The translations under genes and the position numbers were made by a program. Positions 20,519 through 32,073 of a DNA stretch of 64,000 bases are shown piece after piece. The first letter of the stretch is position 1, and every line of letters begins with the position of its first letter. Location of the stretch: positions 12,524,001 to 12,588,000 of the forward strand of contig CM121341.1 in assembly GCA_051530055.1 (NCBI GenBank), in the 5' to 3' direction. The notes under the pieces are model-generated. The model had not been told where the DNA came from. It ran no database searches and saw nothing but the letters and a program-made list of their open reading frames with translations. Source of the DNA: Neoechinorhynchus agilis. Its lineage: Eukaryota > Acanthocephala.

Positions 20519-20880
20519 TTTATCTTGAATTACCCAAAAGATCGAATCCCGCAGTAGTAATTTCTTTTAAAAGATTTTTGTTTGTTTTGCAAAGGTATTC
20601 CCAATTCAACGTTGTCATTTTGGGAAATGTCGAGATCATAATCCTCCCAGTTTATATTGAATATTAAGATTGAGATATTTAGCGCGAAAACATTGTCTAA
20701 TCAGTTATTGTTTTAAAGTTATTTAGGACGTAAGATTAATGAGGCGGAATAAAATATGCTTTAACGGGTGGATTATGATCACCACATCTCAAAAATGGAA
20801 ATGTTGAATCGGGAACAAATGTTCAAAGCGAAATAACGATTTTGGGATTCGATCTTCAAGGTAATTCAAGCTAAAATTAT
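20519..20880. mobile_element. Inverted-repeat element enclosing MITE family M, copy d
   Basis: The outer ends are inverted: cttgaattacccaaaagatc at 20523 and, reversed, cttgaattaccttgaagatc ending near 20877, both followed by gaatccc. Inside, 20631-20799 has the M-family ends. This shows that the 120-bp direct repeat at 18434 is the left part of the same outer element. Confidence 0.5.
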
Positions 20881-21513
20881 ATATGTTAGCAAAGATTTGG
20901 AAATCCTCCTATCACTTCAATCAACCGATAAAATATAGCGACAATCTGTTGAAAAGATAACTCTTGTTTCCATCCTCGATTACGGTCCTACTGCTATGTA
21001 GGCTTTCCCTTTTAGTATCTGATACCTTTAGTTCTTTCATCACGTACCCAGTAGAACTAATGGTTTAGACCAAAGAACCTTTTGACCACCATTTGTCTTT
21101 AATCGTGCCTCTATGCCATGTTTATCGATCCTTTTTATAAGATTTGGCTTGAACCGCAGAAACATTCGCATTCTTTGCTTTTTCCGCCTTAGGAGAGTTG
21201 GAGATGTCGTTATAAAGCGGGTACTTTCCATCATGAACTTAATTGAACGTTGATAGATGTTGAGCAGCATCTTCAAAGGTATACTTTTGTGTCAGTGCAT
21301 TTTAACGACCTACTATCGCAAACTAACAGCAAATATATTTTTGAATTAAAAGCTATACCGTATACTTTTTGCCTACCAAACGACCAGTCGAACAGAATTT
21401 AAGATTATTAGGCTCTGAATTTTTCTCAATTGATGATGCTCGACTTTTATATATTTTTATCTGTAAACATGTCGTCCGTTGAGATATTTTATTTGGTGAT
21501 CGAAAAATTAGAG

Positions 21514-21651
21514 ATTAATTTATTAGTTCCCTTTTACAATGTTTCGCCCGTCTCGTCGGACTTCTTCAAGTCACCTCTGACCTACCTTTTTGAACCTGAA
21601 GAAGTCCGACGAGACGGGCGAAACATTGTAAAAGGGAACTAATAAATTAAT
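21514..21651. repeat. Perfect 55-bp palindrome arms carrying a retroelement-type tail
   Basis: 21514-21568 and 21597-21651 are perfect reverse complements by eye, separated by 28 bp. The right arm reads tgaagaagtccgacgagacg, then ggcgaaac...aataaatt, the GAAG...GCGAAAC...AATAAA layout of Penelope-like and related 3' tails. As DNA or RNA this would form a very stable hairpin. Confidence 0.75.
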
Positions 21652-21747
21652 TTTGATATTCTCAATCACTAAACAAAATACATTTTTATCTTATTTCTGG
21701 CTAGCAGTTACTTTTCATTAAGTGTTAAAATCATTATCCCCTACACT

Positions 21748-21822
21748 GCTGATAATTTTTCTTAGGCACGGGAAGCGAATAAAATCACTTAGACCCTGAG
21801 ACATAGGGTTATGAGTTTGTAC
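21748..21822 (-). repeat. SINE family 1 remnant
   Basis: The minus strand contains tgtacaaactc...gggtctaagtgattt...aagaaaaattatcag, the 3' half of copy B at 6.65-6.77 kb. Confidence 0.5.
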
Positions 21823-21939
21823 ATCCTTTTGAATATCAATCCTTTTAGAAAAAAATACAAAGAGCGCATCATACTAGAGAATTAATTCCTGCATCAATGA
21901 GGGAATTTGTTCTGTACGGTGAATGTAAACATTTCTTCA

Positions 21940-22020
21940 ATATCGATGTGTGGCCTGTTATGACACGGCTGTTAATTTTTGGAATTAACAGCCGTGTCAT
22001 AATAGGCCACACATCGATAT
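21940..22020. repeat. 38-bp palindrome arms built from a SINE-tail sequence
   Basis: 21940-21977 and 21983-22020 are reverse complements with one mismatch and a 5-bp spacer. The arm contains ggccacacatcgat, also seen at the end of SINE copy B. A further dispersed tail motif (GTGTGTCGAAATATCGAG...AATAAATTACTTC) follows at 22137-22215. Confidence 0.75.
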
Positions 22021-22527
22021 AAGTTACCGGCTGGCCAATCTTCATAAAAAATATTTCTTCAATAGTATGATAAAATTGAAGAAGCGCCTAATGTTTTTCA
22101 ACGTTCCATCTGAACATAGAATGAAAAAGAGCGAATAAAACATTTAAACAGCCTTGATAAAGGCATAATCTTGTGTGTCGAAATATCGAGTTCAATAAAT
22201 TACTTCAATTTTTCCGCCATATATATAAACAATGATAGAGGGTAGAAAAAAAACACGATGTGGAGTTTGGATTTCTCATTTCCAAATAGAAAGCAATTGA
22301 AACCATAACGCTAATGTAGGCTTGGAACTTCCGTAGGTTTCCATAAACTTTTACATTTTCTTCTTAGAAGCGTGCCTAATATATCCGAAGTTGTGGGTTT
22401 TTTTTCGTGAAATATGCGTAAATTATAAATGCTTACGTTCGTTGAAGTCTATCTGAGAAACGATATTTTAACCCTCCCGCTTAAAATCGCCAAAACCTCT
22501 CTTAAATTCTCAAGTTTTTCATGCGAT

Positions 22528-23845
22528 TTAGAACACGACTTGCGGTCGGAAGTGCTTTTGGAATCTATTCTGTTTTAGGGCCAATCTAACTGAGCTCCTT
22601 GCCCATTTAACACAAGATCGTCTTTCCCACTTCCGGATGATTTGTAGCTGATTCAGATCAATACGTTTTGATTGAGCAACGTCTTTTGTACTCGAACTTT
22701 CGATTGATTGAACTGCTTTCGACTTTGCAAGAGGTCGCCGTAATCTTTGTCGATAATAAGGAAGAAGAAATCGATGACCAATAGTATATCCAGATGATAG
22801 GGTCATTCGAAATGGATCTTCATCGTCCGATAAGTATTCTCCATCCGATTCGAGTTCTTCTTTATAGAATTGACGATAGAACTGTGGTATAGGGTTAATG
22901 ATTGAAAAGTGATCAGCATCCTGCATATGATTCAGTGTTCCACTAAGAGAATCTTTTCGACGATTGCATCGTATACACTGATGCCCTTCGTATATTTTTG
23001 TACCTAAAAGCAAGCGGAGATTCGATAATCGTTAAGCAAGAACATGTTCGCTTAGAGCTAAAACAAATCAATAGTCTAATTTATGGCGTGAATTTTGGAA
23101 GAACTTTGACTGTACGGCATGTTCGATTTCACTTTAACGATTCTCTTACGAAATAAGGGAATAAAATTTTATTTGTGCATTTAAAAAATGACTCGATAAC
23201 TTAAAGTTATGGATATTATCGAAAAGGTCTTTCGAATATATTGAAATTTATTATAAAGCCGGGTCAAATGAAGAATTAAAGATCATCTAATGCGGAATGG
23301 AATTCATCCATTATTTCCCAAGAAACTGCTTATAATTTCAATTTACCTAGATATTTAAGAAACGCTTCTAAAGACTTGACGTCCGCGATGAAGCATATTT
23401 CAAATCTATGGCTTTTGTTCATATGTTCATAATTCAATTCAGCGGATATGCTTTTTCGTCGACAAATGAAACACCGCATTGCACCGGGATTCTTTAATCC
23501 CACTGAACGCTTTCGTGTTTGTTGTTTAGTTGACATTAAACGTCGATTGTTTTTTTCAATCCTTTGAATGTGTGCCCTGGTAAGTCGATGGCGATCAAGC
23601 TTCTCTTTCTTATCAAAACTTTGATTACACGATTCACAAGGGAAGGACTCAGTTTCCTTTTCAATGCACATTTTGTCAAACTCATTCTGAGAGACTGGTT
23701 CAAGGCCACTCATTGAGCGAGTCAAATTAAGTTGATGAACTAACGACCTAAAGTGTGCCAATAGATCGGAAGTTGTGAAAAGATCCACTTTGCACGTCAG
23801 ACAGTGCCCTTTGTGTTGGCCTCCTTGTGGATCGCTACTAGACAT
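22528..23845 (-). CDS. ZNF622: ZNF622/REI1-like zinc-finger protein, late 60S ribosome maturation
   Basis: Two exons, 23347-23845 and 22528-23003, join in phase across a 343-bp intron (GTAAAT...TTTTAG) to give about 324 residues. Four zinc-finger units are visible: GHCLTCKVDLF...H...H (residues ~11-35), FPCESCNQSFDKKEKLDRHR (~72-95), MRCFICRRKS...HMNKSH (~124-146) and HQCIRCNRRKDS...HMQDADH. After them come the family motifs FRMTLSSGYTIGHRFLLPYY and, at the C-terminus, ALKQNRFQKHFRPQVVF, equivalent to the N..TKQMHFR.QV.F end of REI1. REI1/ZNF622 is a cytoplasmic factor that helps remove and recycle assembly factors from pre-60S subunits. The protein is shorter than human ZNF622 (477 residues), mainly in the linker. 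Confidence 0.9.
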
Positions 23846-24002
23846 TCTGAAATAGAATCCACAAAATATAAACGCAACTTTCAAGAGATCAAAAAGCAAT
23901 CACCGAAGCAAGATACTCTCATCTCTATTTTAAATATGCGCTTTCATACGAAAGAAAGGTTAATATAAGTCTTCGAAAAAAAAGAAATTTTTCTTCGACT
24001 AT

Positions 24003-24225
24003 ATTGGTCCTTTTTATATTGAAAAAAAGGCGCGTATCGCCGTCGTTGACAATACATTGGGTTATATTTGGAAAACAGAATACCTTATCATTACTTTGAA
24101 CTTCATGGAGCGGGCATTAAAAACGTGCCGGGCATTTCTGTATTTAAATCTTGAACCAAAAGCATGAGTTCTCTTGTTATATCTGAAGCATCGTACGAAT
24201 CTCATATCGAATAATCTATACACAA
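24003..24225 (+). pseudogene. F-box gene C-terminal remnant
   Basis: Matches the region around 45480-45740 of the intact-looking F-box gene: attggtccttttt-attgaaaaa, gcgcgtatcgccgtcgttg, ttatatttgga, and catgagttctcttgttatat. Stops and length changes are present and the 5' half is missing. Sister remnants lie at 43608-43848 and 56605-56700. Confidence 0.65.
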
Positions 24226-24561
24226 CTTGTGGCATTGAAAGATATTGTTACTGCGCTTCACGAAAAGTTTTGAGAGAACATAGATTGCTTCGTCATACGA
24301 TGGATAGTCGACAATTCGTTCGAACAGTTGAGCAGATACGTTTATTCGCAACAGGTCGATTTTGTCGTTTTCGTCAACGGTATTGGAATGCCGGAGAAAC
24401 AATTCAAATCGGTACCGATAGTGTCGCCATAATTGTTCGGCCTCTGGGTTCTCAATCGCGATCGTCAAGACGTTCGGTTTGACGTATTTGTCCGCCAATG
24501 GACTATGGACGATAGTTGTAGTCTTTGAGTCCATATTGATTTGACGAGCCTTTGAGTCCAT
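24202..24561 (-). mobile_element. LTR retrotransposon fossil: gag fragment (Ty3/Gypsy type)
   Basis: The minus strand encodes a gag-like matrix/capsid segment (AEQLWRHYRYRFELFLRHSN, VSAQLFERIVDYPSYDEAI). Only this part is present; no LTR, protease or pol lies next to it. An isolated, old fragment. Confidence 0.5.
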
Positions 24562-24689
24562 ATTGATTTGACGAAAGATAGTTTGGTTTTTTAGTTAAAA
24601 AAGTTGTTGTATTCCTGCTGTAAGTCTTTTATTAACTGAAAAACGAAAGTGGAAAACAACTTAAACGTTCAACATTAATGTGCGTTACA

Positions 24690-25840
24690 TAGCTGTACGA
24701 TACGCTTGTGCGCAGCTTAGATTCCAGGCCAGCATCAATCGTCCGTCTCGTGCAACTGGATATTTCCAGGGCGTTTGAGTCGGTAGATCACTCCCTTCTC
24801 CTCCAATCATGTGCTTCCTTTGGCCTCTTAACCTGGTAACTCGCTTGGATTTTCTCTTTCCTCTCCAACCGCAAACAATATATCCAATGTGGATATTTAA
24901 AGGGATCCCCAAGGCGCCGTACTTTTCCCTCTCCGCTTTGACATTTTTCTAAATGACCTTCATCCCCTCACTCCCCCTACGAAATATTTTCTCTATGCAG
25001 ATGACCTCACAGTCATTACTATCGCATCTCCCTCTCTCTCCCTCTCCACAACCATGGACGAGCTCAGCCATCTCATTTCCTCGCGCTCCACCCTAAACGT
25101 TTGCCTAAATTTATCCAAATCTTTTGAGCTTGTCCCCCACATTTCAAAACGCAATCTTATCCCCGCACTTCTCCCTCTCCCCATCCAACGCTCCTCTTCT
25201 CTCCGAATACTGGGCCTGATTTTACGAGAAAACCTTCAATGGCATGCCCATATTTCATTTACACTCTCTAAAACAAACCTTCGTCTTTACCTCCTCAAAC
25301 TCCTCCGGCGTCTCGGCGTATCCCCTAAACACCTTGCCTACTTTTATCTCTCTGCCATCCTCCCTATCCTTACATACGCTTTCCCCACTTTCCTCGTCCT
25401 TTCCGCCAATGCTCTCCATTCCCACGGAACCTTCCATAAGAGATCAGCGAGAATATGCGGGACTTCACTCCCTCCCCCCGACGCCCACCTCTACTCCATT
25501 TCCTCCAAAAACGCCCTCCGTCTTTTTCAATCCCCTCCACAATTTTCTTCCCTCATCTCTAAATACTCTTTCCTCGTAAACACCCGTAACCCCAACCATT
25601 TTCATCCCCCTCGCTCGTACCACCCTCTACCAAAAATCTTTCCTCCCCCAAGCCCAATCTTTCCTTAACAACCGGAGAACAAGAAAAGACTCCTAATCAG
25701 TCATCACCGTGCAACCATTATCCTGTACAAAAGCCTCCGATCCCACATCAACACCCCTTCAATAACCAGTCCCACCTCCCTTGCCTTCAACATCCGTCAT
25801 CCTTACACCGTTTGGCAAAGATAGATGCTGACAAGTTTGT
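24690..25840 (+). mobile_element. CR1/Jockey-type LINE fragment: reverse transcriptase and C-terminal region
   Basis: C-rich plus strand. 24740-24960 contains recognisable but interrupted RT motifs (a D.S.AFESVDH-like block and SPQGAVL), then FLYADDLTVITIAS at ~24985-25026. The open frame 25054-25668 continues with SSLRILGLILRENLQWHAHI, the conserved post-RT block (LG...D..L.W..HI), and AYFYLSAILPILTYAFP. Several stops and shifts. The base composition (strongly C over G) contrasts with the AT-rich surroundings. Relatives: 33825-34735, 43860-44130 and 62440-63440. Confidence 0.7.
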
Positions 25841-25902
25841 GATCCTGTATTTTTCCATAAATAAAACGCGTTTATATATAATGTAGATTTATCGCTACAG
25901 AG

Positions 25903-26100
25903 TCAAAGGATAAATGAGTGTCTAGTTTGAAACCAACCACGAAAGCGCAACGATGTGCGTTTCAGGAAGCCCAAAGAGCTAGGAGGGCTGCTACTGCGGC
26001 ATTTTACGATAGAAAGTTTTTTCAGCGCAATTTTCAAATCTAAGCACCAAAGAAATAGTGCCTCTGTTGAATTTGAAGAATCGTAATTAATCTGCAAGAG
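25903..26100 (+). pseudogene. eIF2B-delta first-exon remnant
   Basis: tgtctagtttgaaaccaacc, acgaaagcg, caggaagcccaaagagct and caccaa(a/g)gaaat match exon 1 of the gene that starts 400 bp further on, but with stops and length changes. Evidently a decayed tandem copy. Confidence 0.65.
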
Positions 26101-26296
26101 TGCCTAAAACAATAACCGATCTTCACTATTACACAAATGTTCGGCTCCAGCACCATTTAAAATTGTCGCCATTACACTACTCTGACCATTAATCTACTTG
26201 TAAACAATCGAACGCTCAGATTCAAACAACAATTACCACGGAAGAATCGAAAAATATTCTACATATTTAATATTTACCTTGAACCGTAAACAAAGG

Positions 26297-28174
26297 ATGG
26301 ATGCGACAAAGGATAAAACAATGTCCAGTTCGAAACCAACCACGAAAGCGGAACGGCGTGCACTTCAGGAAGCCCAAAGAGCTAAGAAGGCTGCCGCTAC
26401 AGCATCTAGCGATAAAATGCTAATTCCGGTTCAAGTTCCAATCGAAGCACCAAGGAAATCAGTGCCTCTATGGCCCAATGGCATCGCTAAAAAGAAAGTT
26501 ACAAAACTATTAGAGAAGTAATTCGTTTTCTTTTTTGAATTCATCATTTTCCCAAATAGACATTCAAGCGCATCAACGTCTGAATTGATCCATCCATCTT
26601 TTGTGCAATTCGCTAAATCTCTATTTTCGAGTGCGAATGCGTTGACTGATTTTGACAAGGCTTTGGGATTTTACGACGCGTTCATGCAAGTTAGTATAAT
26701 AAATGGTTTCACCGATGGACACTAAACGAGCGTTTTCTTTAGCTTCTCAATGATTTTCTTGAAGCTTCAAGTGACGATTACGCTCATGCGTTCTTTAAGC
26801 GACTGGATGCAAACATAAAGTTATATTTTTTATCTAATTTTTACATAAGAACGTCGAGAAATTTAGGTTTCTCAAACAATGTGGATTTATGACACTTGCG
26901 CTTTTCAATATCGCTTCGGCTCTACAGACTGTTACTGGTGCACTTTTATCAGCAGGAGGAAAAACGGTTAGTTATAAGACCGGTTAGTATATTCTATCCG
27001 ATTTTTTAGAAGGATACATTTGTGAAACAGGCCGTTGACCGTTTCGTCAACATGAGAATTAAGCATGCACTTGTGGATATTGTAAATATTTTAAGCGATC
27101 CTTTAGGCTTCGAATTTCGTATTGTTTTTTTTGATAAACATTTTTGTATCTAAACAATCGTTCCACTGCATTCGTATATTTAATTATTGTCTTTGTTCTG
27201 GGCGCAAAATACAGATATCGAACCATGTAAATTCTTCGACTTTAAGGTGATTCACTCTTTGGTGGGAACTCATTTAAATAGACTGCTGATGCGATTCAAA
27301 CGCATTTTAACAGGTTTTCCGAAATTCCAATGGCTTAACTTCACGTTGTTTGCTTGCTACAACGGCGAGTCCGCGTTTCAAAAGACAGAAACTTTAAATT
27401 AGTCTTAATTTATACCTTCTTTATCGACATGCAGAGATTCGTTGACCACACATGGATTTGTGAAAGAACAAGGAACAATAATGCTTATAGACGACGGGTT
27501 TTGTTGTCTTTTTTTTCTTTCTTAAACCTGGATTTTAGCCTTGGTGAATACATGTCAGAGTTCCATGTAGTATGCGAACGCTTAAATCTTAAAATTATAC
27601 TTTGCCAAACACATAATACGTGCTTTGTTTCAAACACGAAATGTCTTCTGATTCCACTTGAAGATATTCCTATGTACTCAAAATCGGTAAATCATCCATA
27701 ATGTTTTACGTTTATTGACCAAAAAAAGATCCATAGTCTCATAGTAAAAGTGAATGCCGTTTTTTCGGATGGTTATGTTCAAGTTAAAGCCGGTATCGGC
27801 TCTGTACTAAAGTATCTACAATTAACAATGCCTTCTCTTAATGTCGTTGGACTCTGTGAAGCTTATAAATTCTGTGAAATGCCTCATGCTCACCCTGACT
27901 GCGGAAACATCAATACAGGTTAGATTTTTTATAATTCGTTTTTAATCAAAGTCTTATAGCTACAAACGAAAACGAGCTCGATTTGGCCTACGATATTACT
28001 AATGATCTTCCTTACTTGATTTGCGAGCGTGGACTTGTTAGGACTTCGACTTCTACACCGATCATCTATTCAATTCCACCTTATGGACACTATGAAAAAG
28101 ATGATTCTAAAGATGAACAACACGATAAGTGGCGCATGAGTACTTTTCCGCCTGGCCCTTATGTGCCTGATTGA
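26297..28174 (+). CDS. EIF2B4: Translation initiation factor eIF2B subunit delta, multi-exon, diverged
   Basis: eIF2B is the exchange factor for eIF2; delta is one of its regulatory subunits. Exon 1 (26297-~26497) has the basic TKAERRALQEAQRAKKAAAT segment typical of delta. Later blocks: HPSFVQFAKSLFSSANALTD (~26580), LLNDFLEASSDDYAHAFFKR (~26745), FLKQCGFMTLALFNIASALQ (~26870), DTFVKQAVDRFVNMRIKHAL (~27015), VIHSLVGTHLNRLLMRF (~27250), then the conserved end VNAVFSDGYVQVKAGIGSVL...VVGLCEAYKFCE (~27750-27890) and ELDLAYDITNDLPYLICERG (~27975). These match human RYVQEKI, ALLANGSVMSRVGTAQLAL, VLVCCETYKFCE and LVYDVTPPELVDLVITELG in order. Introns are short, with GT/AG at several joins. Sequence is very diverged, so splice sites are approximate and a decaying gene is possible, though every block is present. 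Confidence 0.75.
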
Positions 28175-28212
28175 GAATTTTGATTTATTTAATAGGAGTA
28201 TCGATGTCTCTG

Positions 28213-30497
28213 ATTGCATTTAATCATCACTAAGCACCAATGTACCGTTTTCGTTCAATGTTGCACACAGAGCTTACTGGTCTTCGATGACCGGACAAAA
28301 CCTGAAGTATACCGGTACTTTTAAACGTATTATTTGGCAGTACATTTGTTTTTATTGCTTTTGGACTGAACGCGTGTTATGTGTGGAAACACTTTTGAAG
28401 GTGCTACCTATCTCTCTGATGATCCTGCGTCGAGTGTCACTGTACATTCGAGCGACTACATGCGCTTGTCTAATCTTTAAGCATTATTCGTGAACTTAAT
28501 TCGGCAAATACAATATAGAGGAAAACTTTCTTGGTAAGGACGAGTCTCTTGCCGGCGAGGTAATGCTTAAACTTCTTTAATTTCGAGTTTCAACATTATC
28601 TTAAATGTCCCTGTCCCCGGTGTTGTCGTTACTCATTTCTTATTGATTTTTCTCAAATAAAAAATGAATAACGATAACACCGGGACAGGATTCGCCAACG
28701 TGCTATTATCTTAAATTTCCATCCTACGAACCGTCCTAATATTCTATACTGCCGTAATCACTTAGTAAAGGTGCGCCCAAATTCCTTATTAAGCCTGTCG
28801 CTATTTGTTTTTTACTCCGTTCGGACACGTTAAACCTTTCTTACTGACAAAAGATCTGTAGATGCTACGTCTTTGAGTTTTGTACACGGTACCATAGAGG
28901 CGAACTAAGCTCAATCTATCGATATACGTCCTAAGATACCGATGCACCTAATTGTTCGTAATTTAGTGGTCTTTACTTATTTGCTTTTCATTGACAAATC
29001 AATGCTGTCGCATTGATCTGAGGAAATATACTCAATTACCACTGATTTTGGGCTATATATCCAAACTGTTAGACAACCCTGTAAAATTTGTGATTATAAT
29101 AAAGCTATCCAACCCTTAAAGGGAATGCTAAAGATTTCGATATCTTATTATTTTGGTAACTCAAAGACGAATATATTTCGACTGATTTTATCAGTTATTA
29201 TCAATTCTATTGGTTGTAAGTTCTATCGGTCGATATATATTCGTGTCTAACGATCCCTCTCGAATGTTGACAAGTGACCAAAATAATAACATACATGCCC
29301 ATCCGAACGCAATCATCAATAAAATAAAGATTTCGACTTTTTATTTGTAGTTTTCGCTCATGGACGCGATCATTGCAGCTCATTTTTATAGCGCTGCTGG
29401 TTTTGCCCCAAAGGAACGCGATTTTTCTCCCTCATTATTATTCTTGGCCATGCGGGTCTTCTCGAATTTTCGTTTAACAGACGCTTGATAACCTTTTTAG
29501 GGAAGCTCTTCTCAATATCTTTTTCAAGGTCTTGCCAAAATTAATAAATTCCTACATCATTGCTATCTTATTCCCGTTGTCACGTAAAATTGAAATTATA
29601 GATCATTAATACCTATATCTAATTGTTTTATCCTTATTATCAATCTTCAGTGGTATTTTGATTCTAATAATCAATAAAAATATCATTTTTTGCTTTCAAG
29701 TGTTTTGCCTGAATGAACGTCATAATTACTGTTCAGTTGCTGATCAATGGCTTTCATATAATTATGAGTATTCCCACTGATCGCCGCCTTCTTCGGTGAA
29801 AAATAAATTCGCACTTGCTAATCCATTTTTCGATGAAATAAGACACTTTTATTGTATAACATATTCTTCAGGGACTGAAAATGAGTAACAGTTTCCATTA
29901 CTCATGAGATTTGACTAATCGATCACGCCTCCGTCAATTCGCAATATCCTCGGATGAAGGGTGTTTAGAGCATCCAATCGTAAAAGTAAATTTTTGGCAA
30001 GCAATAAAAGCACTAAAAATTGGCAAAAAATTCCACAATTGAAAGAAGGCTCAATTGTAAAGGGTGATTCTTCACCTATTCTTATTGATTTTATTATCCA
30101 TTTACTTTTTGTGTGGCGTAGATTTCCCACGCAAATATTCAGCAGAAAGCATCTTATGGTTTTTGTGAATTAAAAATACATACTTGTTCACTCGTAAATT
30201 ATTGTCTTTATTTGTGACGATATGGATAATGAGGAAAATCTACAATATGCGCCGTTTCAAACGTAAATTTACGCTTCAATAAGTAATGCTTATTTTGCGT
30301 TTACCACCTTTGTTTTCAGTAGACCACTGTAAAAACTATTGAAATTTACTTTTTTCAGCTGAATGTCGATATAATCTTCCATTTGGATTCTCAAATTTGA
30401 CTAGCGATTTCAAATAATCTAACTTGTAAAATATTTGGGATGTGTTGAAACGTTTTATTAGAGACAAATAAAAAATTATTAGCAGAATTGCTATTTA
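28213..30497. repeat. Duplicated non-genic segment, unit 1 (copies at 39420 and 51912)
   Basis: From tctgattgcatttaatcatc onward this segment recurs nearly unchanged at 51912-54153, and from about 29198 also at 39420-41056. It contains a hairpin at 28610-28689 (cctgtccc...gggacagg). 29340-29600 and 29690-30180 contain protein-like stretches (AAHFYSAAGFAPKERDFSP; VADQWLSYNYEYSHW in unit 2) that probably represent a decayed exon set; I do not recognise the gene. Confidence 0.7.
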
Positions 30498-31155
30498 TTA
30501 GACAATTTGGTTTTTTACCGTCAATACATTTATATTACAAGATTTTTCCAAATGCTTTTTATACGCCGACGCTTTGTTGAACCCTGACCCACATGAGCAT
30601 TTGATTGCGTAAATTCCAGTATGTCTTGAAGAGTGATTACTTAGATCCCCTGGAGTGTTGAATGATTTTCCACATTCATTACAGCGATGCGGCTTTTCTG
30701 ATTGGTGCGTCATTTTGTGGTAGTAAAGATTTGAACTGGCAGTAAATGCCCTCTGGCAAATTTCGCAAATGTGCGGCTTCTCATTCGTGTGTATACGAAT
30801 GTGAGTGTTGAGTGAACTGCTGGTAGCAAATGACTTTGTGCAGAATCTACACGAAAATGGTTTTTCTCCTAAATGCAAAATGCGTCATTTCTCTACTAAA
30901 ATGAAAGTATTCAATACCTGTATGGATGCGAACATGTCTTCTTAAAAGCGACGGCCTGTCAAATCGTTGTGAGCACTTTGAACATTTATATCTTCGGTTT
31001 TCTTTTTCATTAGGATCCTCCAGTCTTCTCCGTTTGCGTCCCCCATCTTCGATTGTTTCAACTCTTGTTGTAGTCTCGTTTTTTATTTTCTTGGCGTACG
31101 TTGAAAAATTGGACAAAATATCTTCGATAAAAAAGGAGCTATATCTCTTTGACAT
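30498..31155 (-). CDS. C2H2 zinc-finger protein, unit 1
   Basis: Two exons, 30918-31155 and 30498-30868, with a 49-bp intron joined in phase to give 202 residues. The first ~55 residues hold a conserved helix-like segment (MSKRYSSFFIEDILSNFSTY) and a basic stretch RKRRRLE. Five fingers follow: YKCSKCSQRFDRPSLLRRH, FSCRFCTKSFATSSSLNTH, HICEICQRAFTASSNLYYH, HRCNECGKSFNTPGDLSNH, and an atypical fifth, IKCSCGSGFNKASAYKKH...C, with only one residue between its first two cysteines. TGEKP-type linkers join them. This is a nuclear DNA-binding protein by type; targets unknown. Near-identical genes lie at 41057 and 54154. Confidence 0.85.
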
Positions 31156-31269
31156 TGTATGAAGGTAGGTTACGACGATATGTTCTATATGATTACAAAT
31201 TGCTATAAACGTTATATGCTGATTTTTGCTCAGCATAAGATCTCGCAATCTGATTGGCTGCAGCCGCGC

Positions 31270-31960
31270 GATTGGTGATTGATGCATATTCGAAATCCAG
31301 AACTTAATTGATACTTCTCTGGAGATTTTACAAATGATACAAATGATGATATCTGAGAATAAGCAATTAATTGTTGGTCATGATATGAAATGAAGATCAA
31401 AACCTACTTGATCTTTCATTTTTTCTTTCATTTTGATAGGAGTCTCATCAAATGACGAGTATTTTTTGCTTCCGTTTGCTTTTCTCTTCCACAACTATGC
31501 AAGAGGAAATCCCGTCTATTTTACATTAGATTATGAAATCTTTAAAATGGGAATTGATAGCAATTTTGTGTTTATATATTGTGAGTTTATTCAATAATGT
31601 TCAAGTGACTTACATTTAATTGCAAGCACTGTTAATTGAGGTTCTAAGTTCTCAATAGTAATTGCCGCGTAGATACTCTTCATGGAAACAAATGCAACCT
31701 CAAAGAAAATTCAAGATATCGAGAATTCTAAGAAATGCCCTTTTCTTTTTGAAATCCAGTTCTCTAAATTCGTGTAGAAAAACCAACAATCGCGCCTGTG
31801 ATATTTAGAAGATCCCACAAGCATATCTCCAATTTGGACGAAAGCCGGGCGACTATTCGATCACGCATTCGACTTTCTTTAAATTTGTAAGTTTTTGAAC
31901 TTTTCGTGCTTCTTTTTAAACTTCAATCCGCTTTGCAAACTTGAACGTAGATTCCATATT
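31270..31960 (+). pseudogene. F-box gene 5' flank and start remnant, unit 1
   Basis: 31375-31680 matches 44131-44410, and 31684-31760 matches the F-box start codon region (atggaaacaaatgcaacctc...gagaattctaagaaatg). Homology ends after about 25 codons. 31795-31960 then resembles the F-box upstream region (44620-44770), so two remnants are stacked here. Confidence 0.6.
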
Positions 31961-32073
31961 TTCTAGGTTCTGAAATCTATCTAAGTAGTTATTCCTAAAA
32001 GCTTCAGAATGATGAAACTGTAATCGGAAATAGTAGGAGTTTTGCTTTATCACGCTTGCCATTTTTTAGATTA

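Noticed and set aside
24174-24482. 102-codon plus-strand frame
   Set aside because: Shadow of the gag fossil on the minus strand; its Arg-rich content is typical of antisense frames.
30926-31162. 78-codon plus-strand frames repeated in all three units
   Set aside because: Antisense shadows of zinc-finger exon 1; conserved only because the exon is.
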